From Candidatus Villigracilis propinquus (lineage in GTDB: Bacteria > Chloroflexota > Anaerolineae > Anaerolineales > Villigracilaceae), in the NCBI GenBank assembly GCA_016714565.1, contig JADKDM010000008.1:185278-249277 (forward strand): DNA of 64,000 bases, read 5' to 3'. Position numbers and translations under genes: made by a program. Below, in pieces: positions 40,811-50,608 of this stretch; the stretch's first letter is position 1, and the number at the start of each line of letters is the position of its first letter. A model generated the notes under the pieces. It saw only the letters and a list, made by a program, of their open reading frames with translations, searched no databases and was not told the origin of the DNA.

Positions 40811-43266
40811 CTCAATTCCACACGCAACGCGGGCATTTTACAGAAGCCATTTCCTTCGCCTCGCGCCTGCTCTCCTTCGACCCCTGGCGCGAAGAGGCGC
40901 ACCGTCAACTCATGCTGTTGCAAGCGCGGACAGGTCAATGGACTGGCGCGCTCGCTCAATACGAGACTTGCAAAAAGATTCTGGAGAAGGAACTCGGCGT
41001 TGAGCCGTCGCTGGAAACGACATCGCTTTACGAAAGGATTCGCTCCGCAAGGCAGGCATCTCGACACAACATAACTGCTTCTTCTACTGAATTCATTGGG
41101 CGGGAAATAGAATTGGAGAATTTGCGTCAACGCCTGGCTGACCCCGCTTGCCGCCTCATCACATTGACGGGCTTGGGCGGCATCGGCAAAACAAGGCTTG
41201 CACAGGAAACCGCCCGCGCCTGCGCCGATATGTTCATCAACGGCGCGTGGATGATTTCGCTTGCGGCAGTTGACGTTGATGGTTTGGTCCCTGCCATCGG
41301 CAACACTTTCGATTTTCCATTCACCAAAGGCGATGCAAAGAAGCAGTTGCTAAATTTCCTTCGCCAAAAAGAATTACTGTTGGTGATGGATAACTTCGAG
41401 CATTTGTTGGAGTCATCGGCTTTGGTTTCAGAGATTTTGCAAGCCGCGCCCGACGCCAAAATTCTCGTCACCTCGCGCGCGAGACTCGATATTGAAGGAG
41501 AGTGGGTGGTGGAACTCTCAGGGTTGGAATCAGGCTCGATGGGGGCAGACCAGCTATTCGTCCAGAGTGCGAGGCGTGCGCGGGCGGAGATTCAGTTTGG
41601 AGAGGAGGAAAAGGTCAGGGTTGCGGAAATCTGCCGTTTGGTCGGAGGTCTCCCATTGGGAATTGAAATTGCCGCGGCGTGGATCCGCTCGATGACGGTT
41701 GAGTCGATTCGTGATGAAATTCAAAAGAGCCTGGATTTTCTTGCATCGTCGAGAAGAGATATACCTGAACGGCAAAGAAGTTTGCGGGCTGTGTTTGAAT
41801 CATCGTGGGCGAGATTGAACGAGGCGGAACAAAAAACGTTCGTGGTGTTGTCGGTGTTTCGCGGCGGATTCACGCGCGAGGCGGCGGAAGCCGTGGCAGG
41901 AAAGTTTGATTCGCTCATCGACAAATCACTCGTGCAAAGAAACGGCGAACGATTCGAATTGCACGAAGTGACACGTCAATTCGCCGAAGAAAATTTGCGT
42001 GGGAAGAAAAAAGCGCGCGACGCACATGCGGCGTATTTTGCGAAGTGGGCAGGCGAGCGGGCAAAATGGAACGAACGCGCTTCGTTCGCGGTGATGACGA
42101 AGGATTTTGAAAATGTGCGCGCCGCGTGGATGTGGGCAGGCGAACAAAAGGTTGTCGCTGCGCTTTCGGGCTTGGTGCATTTCACCAAACGCTATCTCGA
42201 TATTCAGGGACGTTACCGCGAAGGATTTGACCTGATGGAGCGCGCACTCAAGGATTTGAACGCACCTGACAACGCGGACGATTTGCCGCTCGATGAACGG
42301 GGTCAATTGATCGCGCGCTTGTTGACATACAAAGCCTTGTTCATGGGTGACCTGGGCAGGTCGGATGAAACAGCGCCCATCCTGGAGGCATGTCTGGCTT
42401 ACTTCCGCCGCACAGGGGATAAGCTCCAGATCATGGCTTGTCTCAATGCGTTGGGAATTACCCAGCGTTTCCTCGGAAACGAGGAAAAAGCCGCGGATTA
42501 TTTTCGCGCTCAATTGGAGATTGCGCGCGAACTAAAGAATCGCCACGAAGAAGCCACGGCATTAAACAACCTTTGCACTGCCATGAACGTAATGGAAAAT
42601 TTCGTTGAAGCCGAGCAGATGTTAAAAGAATGTCTTGTAATCCGTCGTGAATTGAACGATGAAGCGGGAATTTCCTCGACGCTGATCAACCTGGGTGTGG
42701 CGTTGTACAACCATGGACGGGATGCGGAAGTCAAACCGTTGCTTTATGAAGCGATTGAAATTTCCCGCCGCATCAACCAGCCGCGCAACCTGGCGGGGGC
42801 GCTCGGCAATCTGGGTGGGATATTAAAGAGAGAAGGGCAATATGGGGAGGCGTTGAAATTGTTCATGCAGGGGTTGGAAACCCACCGCAACACAGGCTAT
42901 CCCTATGGAATTGCAATCGCGCTGGATAACGTTGGCACGGCATATTACTACCTGGGCAACGAACGCGAGGCGCTTTATTACCTGCGTCAATCCATCCGTG
43001 AGGCGCGCGATATCAAAGCGGACTTTATCGCGTTGGATGCGTTGGTGTGGGTGGCAGGAATCCGCGCGAGGAATGGGGAGAAGCAGTTTGCACTGGAACT
43101 CTTGGGGATGATACGTCATCATCCGAAGACGGACCCGGAGACCGTACAAAACATTGAAGAACTTCTTTCACATATAGCTGTTGGAATGAATTTGAAGAGC
43201 CTGCACGTTGTTGGGGAGACGGGGAAAGGTCTGGATTTATCGACTGTGATAAACGATATTCTGTGA
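40750..43266 (+). CDS. Continuation of the BTAD regulator: BTAD end, NB-ARC ATPase and TPR repeats
   Basis: An 838-codon frame whose true sequence begins about residue 20 (LTQFHTQRGHFTEAISFASRLLSFDPW, BTAD end). An NB-ARC ATPase follows with Walker A LTGLGGIGKTRLA, Walker B LLLVMDNFEHLL, and the GLPLGIEIAAAW motif. From about residue 480 a series of TPR repeats runs to the end (for example ALGITQRFLGNEEKAADYF and ALGNLGGILKREGQYGEAL). Joined with the upstream frame this is a regulator of about 1000 aa of the AfsR/MalT-like STAND class, activated by an unknown ligand. A single base change restores one frame. Confidence 0.85.
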   Translation: MDACRTCPPARTGSANPHTLTQFHTQRGHFTEAISFASRLLSFDPWREEAHRQLMLLQARTGQWTGALAQYETCKKILEKELGVEPSLETTSLYERIRSARQASRHNITASSTEFIGREIELENLRQRLADPACRLITLTGLGGIGKTRLAQETARACADMFINGAWMISLAAVDVDGLVPAIGNTFDFPFTKGDAKKQLLNFLRQKELLLVMDNFEHLLESSALVSEILQAAPDAKILVTSRARLDIEGEWVVELSGLESGSMGADQLFVQSARRARAEIQFGEEEKVRVAEICRLVGGLPLGIEIAAAWIRSMTVESIRDEIQKSLDFLASSRRDIPERQRSLRAVFESSWARLNEAEQKTFVVLSVFRGGFTREAAEAVAGKFDSLIDKSLVQRNGERFELHEVTRQFAEENLRGKKKARDAHAAYFAKWAGERAKWNERASFAVMTKDFENVRAAWMWAGEQKVVAALSGLVHFTKRYLDIQGRYREGFDLMERALKDLNAPDNADDLPLDERGQLIARLLTYKALFMGDLGRSDETAPILEACLAYFRRTGDKLQIMACLNALGITQRFLGNEEKAADYFRAQLEIARELKNRHEEATALNNLCTAMNVMENFVEAEQMLKECLVIRRELNDEAGISSTLINLGVALYNHGRDAEVKPLLYEAIEISRRINQPRNLAGALGNLGGILKREGQYGEALKLFMQGLETHRNTGYPYGIAIALDNVGTAYYYLGNEREALYYLRQSIREARDIKADFIALDALVWVAGIRARNGEKQFALELLGMIRHHPKTDPETVQNIEELLSHIAVGMNLKSLHVVGETGKGLDLSTVINDIL

Positions 43267-43329
43267 TTCGTTTTTCCCTGTTTTACTCATGCCTAGATTC
43301 ACAAAAACATCTATTTTCCGGACACCTGA

Positions 43330-43611
43330 AATGCTCATATAATTTGACGTGCCGGGTGCGGACGGCAACCTATTGCCAGCTTACGCAAAACTTAATCTGG
43401 AAGAACAGGTATAGAAATATATAACTGAATTACAGTCAGCGGTGGCTAAATTAACCAATGCCAATCCCCAAAACTCAGAGGTGAAACATCAAGTAAAGCG
43501 TTTCTATTGAAGAAGCGAATCATAGATAAGGTTCTGGTGGAGGCGAGAGTTGATGAAAACCATGAGATTTATGTCAAGTTTCTTACAGACTTTCTCGCTC
43601 CGGTAGGATAA
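43330..43611 (+). pseudogene. Possible remnant of a serine recombinase C-terminus
   Basis: Broken plus-strand pieces read LPAYAKLNLEEQ, then ITELQSAVAKLTNANPQ (a short coiled coil), then KKRIIDKVLVEARVDENHEIYVKF ending at a stop near 43611. This order resembles the coiled coil and tail of large serine recombinases, but stops and frame changes intervene and no catalytic domain is present. The remaining bases between 43267 and 43816 hold only terminator hairpins. Confidence 0.3.
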
Positions 43612-43680
43612 ACTCAAAAGGTTGACAATCCCATCTATCCATGTAAGTCAGTTCTGAGAACAGCAATAAAGTTTTCCTTG

Positions 43681-43750
43681 AAGGCGACTTGATGGTACGT
43701 CGCCTTGTTGCTTTAAAAAACCACTCCCTGCTTCGAAAAGCAGGGAGTGG
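43681..43750. terminator. Two adjacent terminator hairpins
   Basis: AAGGCGAC/GTCGCCTT (43681-43688 with 43699-43706) and a strong CCACTCCCTGCTT/AAGCAGGGAGTGG (43721-43733 with 43738-43750) follow each other. The A-run at 43715-43720 is the T-tract of the second on the minus strand, serving the DUF35 gene. Confidence 0.75.
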
Positions 43751-43816
43751 GCATGATCGTTTATGAGATTTGATTCAAATTGCGCAATATACAGAAAATT
43801 ATCCCATATCTGGGGG

Positions 43817-44227
43817 CTATGCTGTGGTATGTAGTGATGTAGGTCGGAACTTATACCCGTAAACGATCAAGCCGCGTTCATCGCCGTCATTCCGCATTTT
43901 GCGGGTGACCATTTCAACAGGCATACCGATCTGCACATCGCTGTTGTCTACATCGGTCAGTTGGGCTGTGAGCATGGGACCCTCTTCCAACTTCACAATT
44001 GCTACTGTATAAGGTGCGTTGGCTTCGTAACCTGAAGGGGCTTCATAAACTGTTGTGTATGAATACACCTCTCCCTTGCCGCTGAAGGCAAATTGTTCTT
44101 TTGCTTCGTCGCCGCAATTCGGGCAAACGTCGCGGGGCGGGAAAATTTTGTGTTCACAATGCGGGCAGACCTCGCCCACCAAACCATATCGTTGTTTTTT
44201 AAGTCGCCAGTGTCTAGGGATTTCCAT
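43817..44227 (-). CDS. Zn-ribbon/OB-fold protein (DUF35, acyl-CoA-associated)
   Basis: A 136-aa protein with an N-terminal rubredoxin-like zinc ribbon (VCPHCEHKIFPPRDVCPNCG, residues 20-40) and a C-terminal OB fold (GEVYSYTTVYEAP onward). In archaea such a protein bridges acetoacetyl-CoA thiolase and HMG-CoA synthase and shuttles acyl-CoA. Matching thiolase-like and HMG-CoA synthase genes lie 10-13 kb away on the other strand, so the same role is likely though the genes are not in one operon here. Confidence 0.85.
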   Translation of the reverse strand: MEIPRHWRLKKQRYGLVGEVCPHCEHKIFPPRDVCPNCGDEAKEQFAFSGKGEVYSYTTVYEAPSGYEANAPYTVAIVKLEEGPMLTAQLTDVDNSDVQIGMPVEMVTRKMRNDGDERGLIVYGYKFRPTSLHTTA

Positions 44228-44395
44228 TCGTATGTTCCTTTCTTTGAATGTAATTCTATCCCGCGCGCCTATCAGAAACTATCAGGCTGGATTGCAACTT
44301 GGTAAGCTCATAATCTTCTCTATTTTTCCATGCCTCATACTGGAATTTGTACCTGAATTTGCCCCCAAACCGTACATGCCCATTGGCAGGCAACA

Positions 44396-44428
44396 CAAAA
44401 AACAGGCACACCAATGGGCGCGCCTGTC
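44396..44428 (-). terminator. Terminator of dnaA
   Basis: On the minus strand ACAGGCGCGCC pairs with GGTGTGCCTGT (two G-U pairs) and is followed by six T. It lies 24 nt past the dnaA stop. Confidence 0.75.
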
Positions 44429-44451
44429 TCAAATTTATTGTTCCTGTTTTT

Positions 44452-45807
44452 TTATGCGGATACTACTGCCTGGTTGTACAACTGCTGTTTTATGGAAGCG
44501 ATATCTTTTTCCAGCCGGCTGTCACCATGTCGGATTTGTTCTTTGATTTTTTCGATGGCAGACATTACAGTGGAGTGGTCGCGCCCGCCTAGGACTTCGC
44601 CGATCTGCGGGAAGGAAATCTTGGCTTCTTCGCGCAACAGGTACATGGCAATTTGGCGGGGGAAAGCTACTTCCTTGGTGCGGTCACGTCCTAAAAGTTT
44701 TTCGGTTGTCAACTTGTAATAGTTGGCTACTCGCGTCACCACCTGCTCGGGTTCCAAATCACCGCGGGCGGGCATGAGGTCTGCGAGGGCAACTTCCACG
44801 AGGCTGGGAGTGAGGGCAGAGCCACTCAAGTCAGCGAAGGCGATGATGCGATTAAGGGCGCCTTCCAATTCACGGATGTTGGACTGAACCTGCTTGGCTA
44901 CGCTTTCCAAAATCTCATCCGAAATCTGGCGGCCCGTGCGCTCGGCTTTGGAACGCAGAATGGCGATGCGAGTTTCATAATCCGGAGCTTGAATGTCGGC
45001 GGTTAACCCCCACTCGAAGCGGGAGCGCAGACGTTCCTCCAGGGTGCTGAGAGACTTTGGAGGGCGGTCAGACGAAACGATGATCTGCTTGTCCTGACCA
45101 TGCAGGGTGTTGAAAGTGTGGAAGAATTCCTCTTGCGTTGATTCCTTGCCTGCAATGAACTGAATATCGTCCACGAGCAGAACATCAGCCGAGCGATATT
45201 TTTCGCGGAAGGCTTGAGTGGTGTGTGAACGAATGGCATTGATCATGTCATTCGTGAATTCTTCGGAGGAGACGTAGAGGACGTTAAGTCCACTGGCGTG
45301 GCAGGCGTTGCCAATCGCATGTAGTAAGTGAGTCTTGCCGAGTCCCACGCCGCCATAAAGGAAAAGCGGATTGTAGGCACGGGCTGGCTTCTCAGCCACA
45401 GCCTGACAAGCCGCATGGGCAAGGCGGTTGCCCGAGCCGACCACATAGGTGTCGAAGGTATAGCGCGGATTCAACGTCACATGGCGGGGTTTTGGCTCGG
45501 GTGGCGTTATTTCAATGGAAGAAGGAGCAGGCTCAAGGTCGGTGGTAGAGGCGTTTTCATCCGTTTGAGAGACTACGAACTTCACGGCCACGTTCGAGTT
45601 GAGGATATCGATCAATAACTTGCTGACATTTGTTTGCAGGCGGCTCTCAAGCCAGTCACGCGCATACGCATTACGCACGCCAACGGTAATTAATCCATTA
45701 TCGTACGCCAAAGGACGGGTATCACGCACCCAGGTATCGAAAGAGGCGCGCGGCATTTCCATTTGAAGTTGTGCGAGTACCGATTGCCAAGCCTGCTCTG
45801 CATTCAT
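44452..45807 (-). CDS. dnaA: Chromosomal replication initiator protein DnaA
   Basis: A 451-aa replication initiator. Domain I (residues 1-75) has the AWQSVLAQLQMEMPRASFDTWV signature; domain II is a short variable linker; domain III is the AAA+ ATPase with GGVGLGKTHLLHA and LLVDDIQF; domain IV is the DNA-binding domain with the DnaA signature GGRDHSTVMSAIEKI. It binds DnaA boxes and opens the origin. The gene is not followed by dnaN, unlike the common dnaA-dnaN order. The 460-base upstream gap is a candidate origin. Confidence 0.96.
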   Translation of the reverse strand: MNAEQAWQSVLAQLQMEMPRASFDTWVRDTRPLAYDNGLITVGVRNAYARDWLESRLQTNVSKLLIDILNSNVAVKFVVSQTDENASTTDLEPAPSSIEITPPEPKPRHVTLNPRYTFDTYVVGSGNRLAHAACQAVAEKPARAYNPLFLYGGVGLGKTHLLHAIGNACHASGLNVLYVSSEEFTNDMINAIRSHTTQAFREKYRSADVLLVDDIQFIAGKESTQEEFFHTFNTLHGQDKQIIVSSDRPPKSLSTLEERLRSRFEWGLTADIQAPDYETRIAILRSKAERTGRQISDEILESVAKQVQSNIRELEGALNRIIAFADLSGSALTPSLVEVALADLMPARGDLEPEQVVTRVANYYKLTTEKLLGRDRTKEVAFPRQIAMYLLREEAKISFPQIGEVLGGRDHSTVMSAIEKIKEQIRHGDSRLEKDIASIKQQLYNQAVVSA

Positions 45808-46268
45808 AAAGCATTCCTTAAAAATGTGTTTTTGCGAACATTGAACTAGCCCGCCTGAATCGCGGCTTAGTAAGTGGATCTAATGATTTTGTTTTAAAGA
45901 GTCTTGCGGGGTTCGGATGTATGGGGCAAACATCCTTTATATCAGCGTGCATCCATTCTAGCAGATAGTTCCAAATGATAACAGGCGTTCAACCTACGTT
46001 AAGTTAAAAAGATGTGTTTTTTTAAGGTTGGTCTATCTTAAAGAATCATCTCGTACTCGCTAATGATATTGTTATGATATAGAACGAGTGTTTCAGCCAC
46101 TCACAACCTTTTATCTGTTGTCACCCCCATATATGGGTATGCAGAGCATTTTTAAGGCATACGCAGCACATCTATCTTAAAGAATCGTTATGCAAAAAAA
46201 ATTAATTCGTTGTGAATGAGACTCGAGTTCTTGTGATTCGTTTTGAACGAATCATCGAATCGCGTGAT
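45808..46268. other. Candidate replication origin (oriC) in the dnaA upstream gap
   Basis: A 461-base non-coding gap upstream of dnaA. Two exact 16-base direct repeats TCTATCTTAAAGAATC (46032-46047 and 46171-46186) are each preceded by TTTTTAAGG. TTATGCAAA (46188-46196) and TGTGAATGA (46211-46219) each differ by one base from a DnaA box, and TGTGTTTTT occurs twice (near 45826 and 46013). The stretch near 46000-46100 is AT-rich. No perfect TTATCCACA is present, so the origin call is tentative; dnaA promoter elements must also lie here. Confidence 0.4.
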
Positions 46269-47945
46269 TTATGTTTTTATTGCACGCGGAACCCATACCA
46301 GAATGGTTGTTCCCTCTCCACTGACCGATGAAATATCGATATCACCACCTACTGCATGCGCACGAGTCTGCATATTTGCGAGTCCATGCCCGATGGAGGT
46401 ATGCATATTGTCAAGGTCAAAACCTTTTCCATCGTCGCGGATCTCCATTAATGCGCGGTCATCAGTGGTCCAGATGGCAACTTGCACATTCTTTGCCTTT
46501 GCATGTTTCGCTGCATTAGCCAATGATTCCTGGCAGATGTGAAACAGGGTCAATGATTGGGTCTGTGGAAGGTCTTTGAGGTCTGAATCAGGCCCGGTGA
46601 AGTGAACTTCGGAGAATGTATTGGCGCGATACTCGGCAACAAGGCGTTTAATGCCGTTCAACAAACCCTCCGAGCCCAGCTGACGTGGTCGAAGATCCAA
46701 AATATAGGAACGGATATCTCGAATCGCCTGGTTTAAACCATCAATGGCGTGATGAATTCGTTCCTTGGCGGCCTCGGTATCTTCATTCATAGTCAGTTTT
46801 GCGCCTTCCAACGCCAGACCCACTCCATAAATGGATTGAATGATGCCATCATGCAAATCCATGCCAATGCGGTCTCGCTCTTCCAGCACAGCCAAACGGC
46901 GCGCATTGGAGTGAAGACGGGCATTTTCAATGGAAAGGCCCGCCCACGCCCCTACCGCAGTGAGCATTTGGATGTTACGCTCATCAAATGGATCGGTTCC
47001 ACGGGTGGCAACGCTCATCACACCCATCAGATTTTCGCCTGAAAGCAATGGAATACAGGCAATTTGCTGAAAGCCCGCTTCTACCACTGCATCACGCAGG
47101 AAATTCGAATCACTCCCAAGCTGGGTGCTGACCATCGGCTGGCGGCTCTTTGCCACCATACCAGGGTACCCGTAGCCTACATTGAATGTATTGCGCCGCC
47201 AGAAGGCTTCGGCAGCCTGACCGCGGTGCAACACCATGCGCAGGGTGCTCTTATCCTCTTCAAGAAGGAAAATCTCGCCTGCTTCCACTTTCATGTAGTT
47301 CATCACAAGCCCAAGGGTCTTATTAAGAATCTCGTCGAGTTCCAAGCTGGAAGTTAAGGTGGAGGCGATGCCATTCAACAGGGACATATCCACGTTGCGG
47401 CGGGTCAGCGCCACATCACGCTCCTTCATCTTCTCATATAAGAGCGCATTCGAAATGGCCGTGGCAGCGTAGGCCGCCAGCATCTGAATGATCATCTCAT
47501 CGTCGGACGTGAACTCAGTTGCATCAATTTTTTCAGTAAGGTAGATCTGGCCGAGTTGTTTATCCGCCGTGCGAATTGGAACCCCCAGTAAGGAAACCAT
47601 ACGCGGATGATGTTCAGGGAAACCCACAGAGCGAGGGTGCTCTTGAAGCACTGGCATGCGAATCGGAGTCTCAGAATCCATCAATTCGCCGATCAGGCCT
47701 TTGCCAACGGGCGGATGCGCTATTCTTTTAATTTGATTGTCCGTCATACCGACAGAAATGAATTTTTTCAACTTGCCATCGTCACCCAACACCCCCAGCG
47801 CGGCATAGCGGGCATCTGCCTGCTCACAGGCTGTAGATGCAATACGCTCAAGCAACGTCTCAAGCGAAACATCCTTCACCAATTCCAAACTGGCACGATG
47901 AAGCGCAAATAAACGCTGCTGCAATTGTTCACGGGTTAATAGCAT
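46269..47945 (-). CDS. GAF-domain sensor histidine kinase (NarL-type, HisKA_3)
   Basis: A 558-aa soluble kinase. Two GAF domains (about residues 20-165 and 195-345) precede a HisKA_3 dimer domain with the H-box ERDRIGMDLHDGIIQSIYG (phospho-His in DLHD) and a HATPase_c domain (ESLANAAKHAKA, then IRDDGKGFD and GHGLANMQTRAHAVGG). There is no membrane helix, so it senses an internal signal. A response regulator of the NarL type is expected elsewhere; none is adjacent. The start at 47945 has GAGGTG 9 nt upstream. Confidence 0.9.
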   Translation of the reverse strand: MLLTREQLQQRLFALHRASLELVKDVSLETLLERIASTACEQADARYAALGVLGDDGKLKKFISVGMTDNQIKRIAHPPVGKGLIGELMDSETPIRMPVLQEHPRSVGFPEHHPRMVSLLGVPIRTADKQLGQIYLTEKIDATEFTSDDEMIIQMLAAYAATAISNALLYEKMKERDVALTRRNVDMSLLNGIASTLTSSLELDEILNKTLGLVMNYMKVEAGEIFLLEEDKSTLRMVLHRGQAAEAFWRRNTFNVGYGYPGMVAKSRQPMVSTQLGSDSNFLRDAVVEAGFQQIACIPLLSGENLMGVMSVATRGTDPFDERNIQMLTAVGAWAGLSIENARLHSNARRLAVLEERDRIGMDLHDGIIQSIYGVGLALEGAKLTMNEDTEAAKERIHHAIDGLNQAIRDIRSYILDLRPRQLGSEGLLNGIKRLVAEYRANTFSEVHFTGPDSDLKDLPQTQSLTLFHICQESLANAAKHAKAKNVQVAIWTTDDRALMEIRDDGKGFDLDNMHTSIGHGLANMQTRAHAVGGDIDISSVSGEGTTILVWVPRAIKT

Positions 47946-48033
47946 GAAAAAGACACCTCGCAACCATTATAATCAATTCACCGCTTTTTGATAGAATTTG
48001 AAAGAAAGCCAAACTATACTTGGGACAACTCAC

Positions 48034-49320
48034 ATGACAACTTCACGCATCTCCGGATTTTATAACCTGACCATCGAAGAACGCCGCGCCAAACTTGCGG
48101 ACGCTTCGCATCTTTCCCCGCCCGAGCTTGCCCCGTGGACTACGGGCGGACTCTCCGCTGAATCAGCCGACCACATGATCGAAAACGTGGTCGGAATGCA
48201 TTCTCTGCCCGTCGGCATTGGACTCAACTTCATGGTGAATGGACGGGATGTGCTCGTGCCCTTCGTCGTGGAAGAGCCATCCGTTGTGGCGGGTGCTTCG
48301 TTCATGGCAAAACTCGTCCGTGCGGGCGGCGGATTCCATGCCACCACCACCGACCCACTGATGATCGGCCAAATGCAGCTCATCAACCTCGTCAACGTGG
48401 AAGAAGCCAAGCTAAAAATTTACGAGCACAAAGCCGAACTGCTCGCCATCGCAGACGAGATCGACCCCATCCTCAAAAAATTCGGCGGCGGCGCACGAGA
48501 CTTGGAAGTCCGCACTATCGAGTCATCAGCCATCGGCGCATTCATCGTCATTCATCTCATCTATGATGTGCGCGACGCGATGGGCGCAAACGCCGTCAAC
48601 ACCGCTTGCGAAAAACTCGCCCCGCAGATCGAAGCCATCACAGGCGGGAAAATCCACCTGAAGATTCTCTCCAATTTGGCAGACCGCAGAATCGCCCGCG
48701 TGCGTGCCACCATCCCCGTCAATGAATTGACCATGACCGCCGATGAATTCAATGGCGAAGCAGTCCGTGATGGGATCATCGCCGCGTATGCCTTCGCCGC
48801 ATCTGACCCATACCGCGCCGCCACCCACAACAAAGGCATCATGAACGGCGTGGACGCAGTTGTCCTCGCCACCGGCAATGACTGGCGCGCTATCGAAGCC
48901 GGCGCACATGCCTATGCCGCCCGCTCTGGCAAATACACCTCCCTCTCCACGTGGGGCAAAGACGCAGACGGCAATCTCGTCGGCACCCTCGAAATGCCAA
49001 TGGCTGTCGGCATCGTCGGCGGCGCGACCAAAGTCCACCCGGCTGCGCAAGCCGCTGTCAAATTGATGGGCGTGAAGACCGCCAACGAACTCGCACAGAT
49101 CATCGTCTCGGTGGGGCTTGCTCAAAATATGGCCGCCCTGCGCGCCCTCGCCACCGAAGGCATCCAACGTGGGCATATGTCGCTACACGCAAGACAAGTC
49201 GCCATCGCTGCAGGAGCATCTGGTGAGTTGATCGAGAAAGTCGCCGCGCAAATGGTGGTTGAAAAAGTTGTGAGAATTGATCGTGCGGAAGAACTGGTAA
49301 AAGAGTACACAGGAAAATAG
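48034..49320 (+). CDS. mvaA: Hydroxymethylglutaryl-CoA reductase, class II
   Basis: A 428-aa enzyme that interconverts HMG-CoA and mevalonate. Class II marks are ENVVGMHSLPVGIGLNF near residue 49 (catalytic Glu), MNGVDAVVLATGNDWRAIEAGAHAYA (catalytic Lys just before it and Asp within) and the late catalytic His in GHMSLHARQVA. Class II enzymes mostly use NADH or NADPH and are found in bacteria and some archaea. The start at 48034 gives the family N-terminus (SRISGFYNLTIEERRAKL). With HMG-CoA synthase downstream it points to a mevalonate route to isoprenoids. Confidence 0.95.
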   Translation: MTTSRISGFYNLTIEERRAKLADASHLSPPELAPWTTGGLSAESADHMIENVVGMHSLPVGIGLNFMVNGRDVLVPFVVEEPSVVAGASFMAKLVRAGGGFHATTTDPLMIGQMQLINLVNVEEAKLKIYEHKAELLAIADEIDPILKKFGGGARDLEVRTIESSAIGAFIVIHLIYDVRDAMGANAVNTACEKLAPQIEAITGGKIHLKILSNLADRRIARVRATIPVNELTMTADEFNGEAVRDGIIAAYAFAASDPYRAATHNKGIMNGVDAVVLATGNDWRAIEAGAHAYAARSGKYTSLSTWGKDADGNLVGTLEMPMAVGIVGGATKVHPAAQAAVKLMGVKTANELAQIIVSVGLAQNMAALRALATEGIQRGHMSLHARQVAIAAGASGELIEKVAAQMVVEKVVRIDRAEELVKEYTGK

Positions 49321-49431
49321 GTAGTTAAACAATGTTATTTGGGTCAAGTAGAACTTCTGGACTTACTAACAATCGACAAGTAGAACTTGCGGACTCCACT
49401 CCTTTGAAATAAGCCTGCCCCCCGGAGCCCC

Positions 49432-50583
49432 ATGGATATCGAAGCACTCATCGAATTAACGCAGAAGATCGTCCGCCAGCAAAGTTTATCTGGCGAAGAA
49501 GGCGCTGTTAGCAAGCTCGTCATGGACGAGATGAATGCTCTCAGCTTTGATAATGTTTGGGTTGACAGATACGGCTCCGCCGTGGGAATGATGCGAGGGG
49601 CGCACCCGGGTAAGACTCTGCTTTTTGATGCGCACACTGATACGGTGGGAATCGCTCCCGGATCAGTCTGGTCCCGTGCCCCTTTTGGCGCAGAAGTCAC
49701 CAACACGCACATGTACGGGCGCGGCGTGATGGACATGAAAGGCTCGCTCGCCGCAATGATCCTCGCCGCCGCAAGTGTGGACAAAAGCAAACTGCATGGC
49801 ACGGTCATCGTCTCCGCTTCGGTGCTCGAAGAAGTGTACGAAGGCGGCGCGCTCAAAGCCGTGATGGATGAGGTCAAGCCTGATTTTGTGGTCATCGGCG
49901 AAGCGACCCAACTCAATCTCGCACGCGGCGGACGTGGGCGCGCGGAGATCCATCTTGAAGCCATCGGCAAGCCCGCGCATTCCTCGTCTCCACAATTGGG
50001 CGTCAACGCCGTGCATTTGATGACGAAGGTCATCGCTGAAATTGAAAAATTGAAATTGGGCGAACACCCGTTGATGGGGCCTGCCATCCTCGCGCTGACG
50101 GACATCATCTCGGAGCCATACCCGGGTTACTCGGTCATCCCCTCCCGCTGCAAAGTGACGTATGACCGCCGCCTGCTGCCGGGCGAAACCCCGCAAGGCG
50201 TGTTGAATGAAATCACATCTCTGCCCGCGTTGAAGGATATCAACTTCACGGCGAAGATCGCCAGCAGCGACCACCTCACCTACACCGGCGAAACCCTGCA
50301 CGCGGAAAAATTCTTCCCCGCCTGGGAATTGGATGAAGAGAATGAATTCGTCCAACTCGCGTTGAAGGGACTGCGCGCCTCTGGCCTGGACCCGAAGCTG
50401 GGTGCCTATCGCTTTTGCACCAACGCCGCCTACAGCATGGGCGCAGCGGGCGTGCCGACCATCGGCTTCGGCCCCGGCGCCGAAGGGGATGCGCACGTAG
50501 TGGACGAACAACTCAGTCTGCTTGAATTGGAAAAGACCGCGCGCGGATATGTTGGGATCATTGAAGCGGTGTTGGGTAAATAG
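49432..50583 (+). CDS. M20 metallohydrolase, YgeY-like (selenium-linked family)
   Basis: A 383-aa zinc hydrolase. Metal and catalytic residues are visible: FDAHTDTVG, GRGVMDMKGSLAAM, the catalytic Glu pair in VLEEVYEGGAL and the late HVVDE. The phrases GEATQLNLARGGRGRAEI, KPAHSSSPQLGVNAV and the DRRLLPGETP segment match the YgeY group, called 'selenium metabolism-linked' for its gene neighbours in other bacteria. Substrate is probably an N-acyl or carbamoyl amino compound. It precedes the MerB-like gene that has an in-frame UGA. Confidence 0.85.
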   Translation: MDIEALIELTQKIVRQQSLSGEEGAVSKLVMDEMNALSFDNVWVDRYGSAVGMMRGAHPGKTLLFDAHTDTVGIAPGSVWSRAPFGAEVTNTHMYGRGVMDMKGSLAAMILAAASVDKSKLHGTVIVSASVLEEVYEGGALKAVMDEVKPDFVVIGEATQLNLARGGRGRAEIHLEAIGKPAHSSSPQLGVNAVHLMTKVIAEIEKLKLGEHPLMGPAILALTDIISEPYPGYSVIPSRCKVTYDRRLLPGETPQGVLNEITSLPALKDINFTAKIASSDHLTYTGETLHAEKFFPAWELDEENEFVQLALKGLRASGLDPKLGAYRFCTNAAYSMGAAGVPTIGFGPGAEGDAHVVDEQLSLLELEKTARGYVGIIEAVLGK

Positions 50584-50608
50584 AAAGTGGTGAGTGGAAA
50601 GAAGAAAG

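Noticed and set aside
48526..50511. Long minus-strand frames opposite HMG-CoA reductase and the M20 hydrolase (216 and 282 codons)
   Set aside because: They are shadows of strongly conserved plus-strand genes and show no domain.
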